Source: JBCCGE01 sp039029455
GTDB taxonomy: Bacteria > Pseudomonadota > Gammaproteobacteria > Arenicellales > Poriferihabitantaceae
Reading direction: 5' to 3'
NCBI GenBank assembly: GCA_039029455.1
Contig: JBCCGE010000148.1
Location: forward strand, 1-5,650
Length of the DNA stretch: 5,650 bases
Under the pieces are notes generated by a model. That model was not told the origin of the DNA. It saw only the letters and a program-made list of their open reading frames with translations, and ran no database searches. Positions within the stretch are counted from its first letter, which is position 1, and each line of letters starts with the position of its first letter. The position numbers and the translations under genes were made by a program. Below, one piece after another: positions 5,256-5,650 of this stretch.

Positions 5256-5650
5256 ATGCGTTTTGCCCTTTCTGCAGTTGCTGCGAGTGCCATTCTGGCG
5301 GCGTGTACCACTGCGACAGAAGACACGACCGAAACCCTGATAACTGAAGCTGAGACGAGCGTGACGGAAGAGATTGAAACCGTAATGGAAAAGCCCGAAA
5401 TGGCCGCCACTGATCCATACCTCTGGATGGAAGAGGTGGAAGGCGAAGCGGCCCTGGCCTGGGTCAATGCGCAGAATGACCGGTCCCTGGCCGCGATCCA
5501 GGCCGAGTCTGTCTATGAAGACAATTATGCTAAGGCGCTGGATCTGGCGACCTCGACCGATCGCATCCCGTACGGGACGGTCCGAGATGGCCTCGTCTAT
5601 AATTTCTGGCAGGACGAGACCAATGTCCGCGGCCTGTGGCGCCGCACCAC
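5256..5650 (+). CDS. S9 prolyl-oligopeptidase-family lipoprotein, 5' part (runs off window)
   Basis: The frame stays open for 131 codons to the window's end. Residues 1-16 form a lipoprotein signal peptide with lipobox LAAC. C17 would be lipidated and is followed by Thr, which fits sorting to the outer membrane. A Thr/Glu-rich tether spans about 18-52. Then comes the N-terminal motif typical of S9A prolyl oligopeptidases: DPYLWMEEVEGEAALAWV (about 53-70) and NAQND, then the opening of the beta-propeller (IPYGTVRDGLVYNFWQDETN). The Ser-Asp-His catalytic domain would lie beyond the window, so activity cannot be judged. Such enzymes cleave short peptides after Pro or related residues, and the lipidated forms probably process periplasmic or outer-membrane peptides. 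Base composition is about 60-63% G+C here against about 37-43% in late parts of the transpeptidase gene. It is probably a separate unit from the module upstream. Confidence 0.85.
   Translation, partial: MRFALSAVAASAILAACTTATEDTTETLITEAETSVTEEIETVMEKPEMAATDPYLWMEEVEGEAALAWVNAQNDRSLAAIQAESVYEDNYAKALDLATSTDRIPYGTVRDGLVYNFWQDETNVRGLWRRT

Noticed and set aside
5150..5467. Antisense frame of 105 codons across the S9 gene start
   Set aside because: The Ser/Val-rich product is the complement of the Thr/Glu tether; the + strand has a ribosome site, lipobox and S9 motif.

Overview
The window looks like a piece of chromosome from a Gram-negative proteobacterium, most likely a gammaproteobacterium. The basis is a YjbE-type TerC membrane protein, an L,D-transpeptidase with the SDGC active-site motif and a C-terminal NTF2-like (Csd6-type) domain, three proteins with classical Sec signal peptides, and an S9 peptidase made as a lipoprotein. 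The species cannot be read from the sequence. No rRNA, tRNA, CRISPR array or recognisable mobile element was seen.

Layout, all genes on the + strand: (1) 1-138, a leader rich in inverted repeats, with two alternative hairpins, ahead of (2) a 199-aa TerC/YjbE-family membrane protein at 139-738, a family linked to Mn2+ export. (3) 739-1003 is a gap with a perfect TATAAT box, a small hairpin and a 27-codon open frame with a good Shine-Dalgarno site. (4) 1004-2254 encodes a secreted protein with a TPR/Sel1 solenoid, a Thr/Ala-rich linker and two SH3-like domains. (5) 2389-3579 encodes a secreted TPR protein with an acidic linker and an NTF2-like C-terminal domain. (6) 3630-4838 encodes an exported L,D-transpeptidase/L,D-carboxypeptidase-type enzyme with the same kind of C-terminal domain. 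(7) 4839-5255 is a gap of about 415 bases. (8) 5256-5650 is the 5' end of an S9 prolyl-oligopeptidase-family lipoprotein that runs off the window.

Genes 4 to 6 read as one envelope module. All three products are predicted to be exported, all begin with a helical-repeat or repeat-like region, and two share an NTF2-like domain. One of the three carries a peptidoglycan-modifying Cys/His active site. The most interesting feature is the pairing of a catalytic protein (gene 6) with a non-catalytic protein of similar overall plan (gene 5), in which a disordered acidic linker stands where the enzyme domain would be. The SH3-like protein next to them could bind cell wall or protein partners. The TerC gene and the S9 lipoprotein gene are probably separate transcription units; the S9 gene is clearly richer in G+C than the module.
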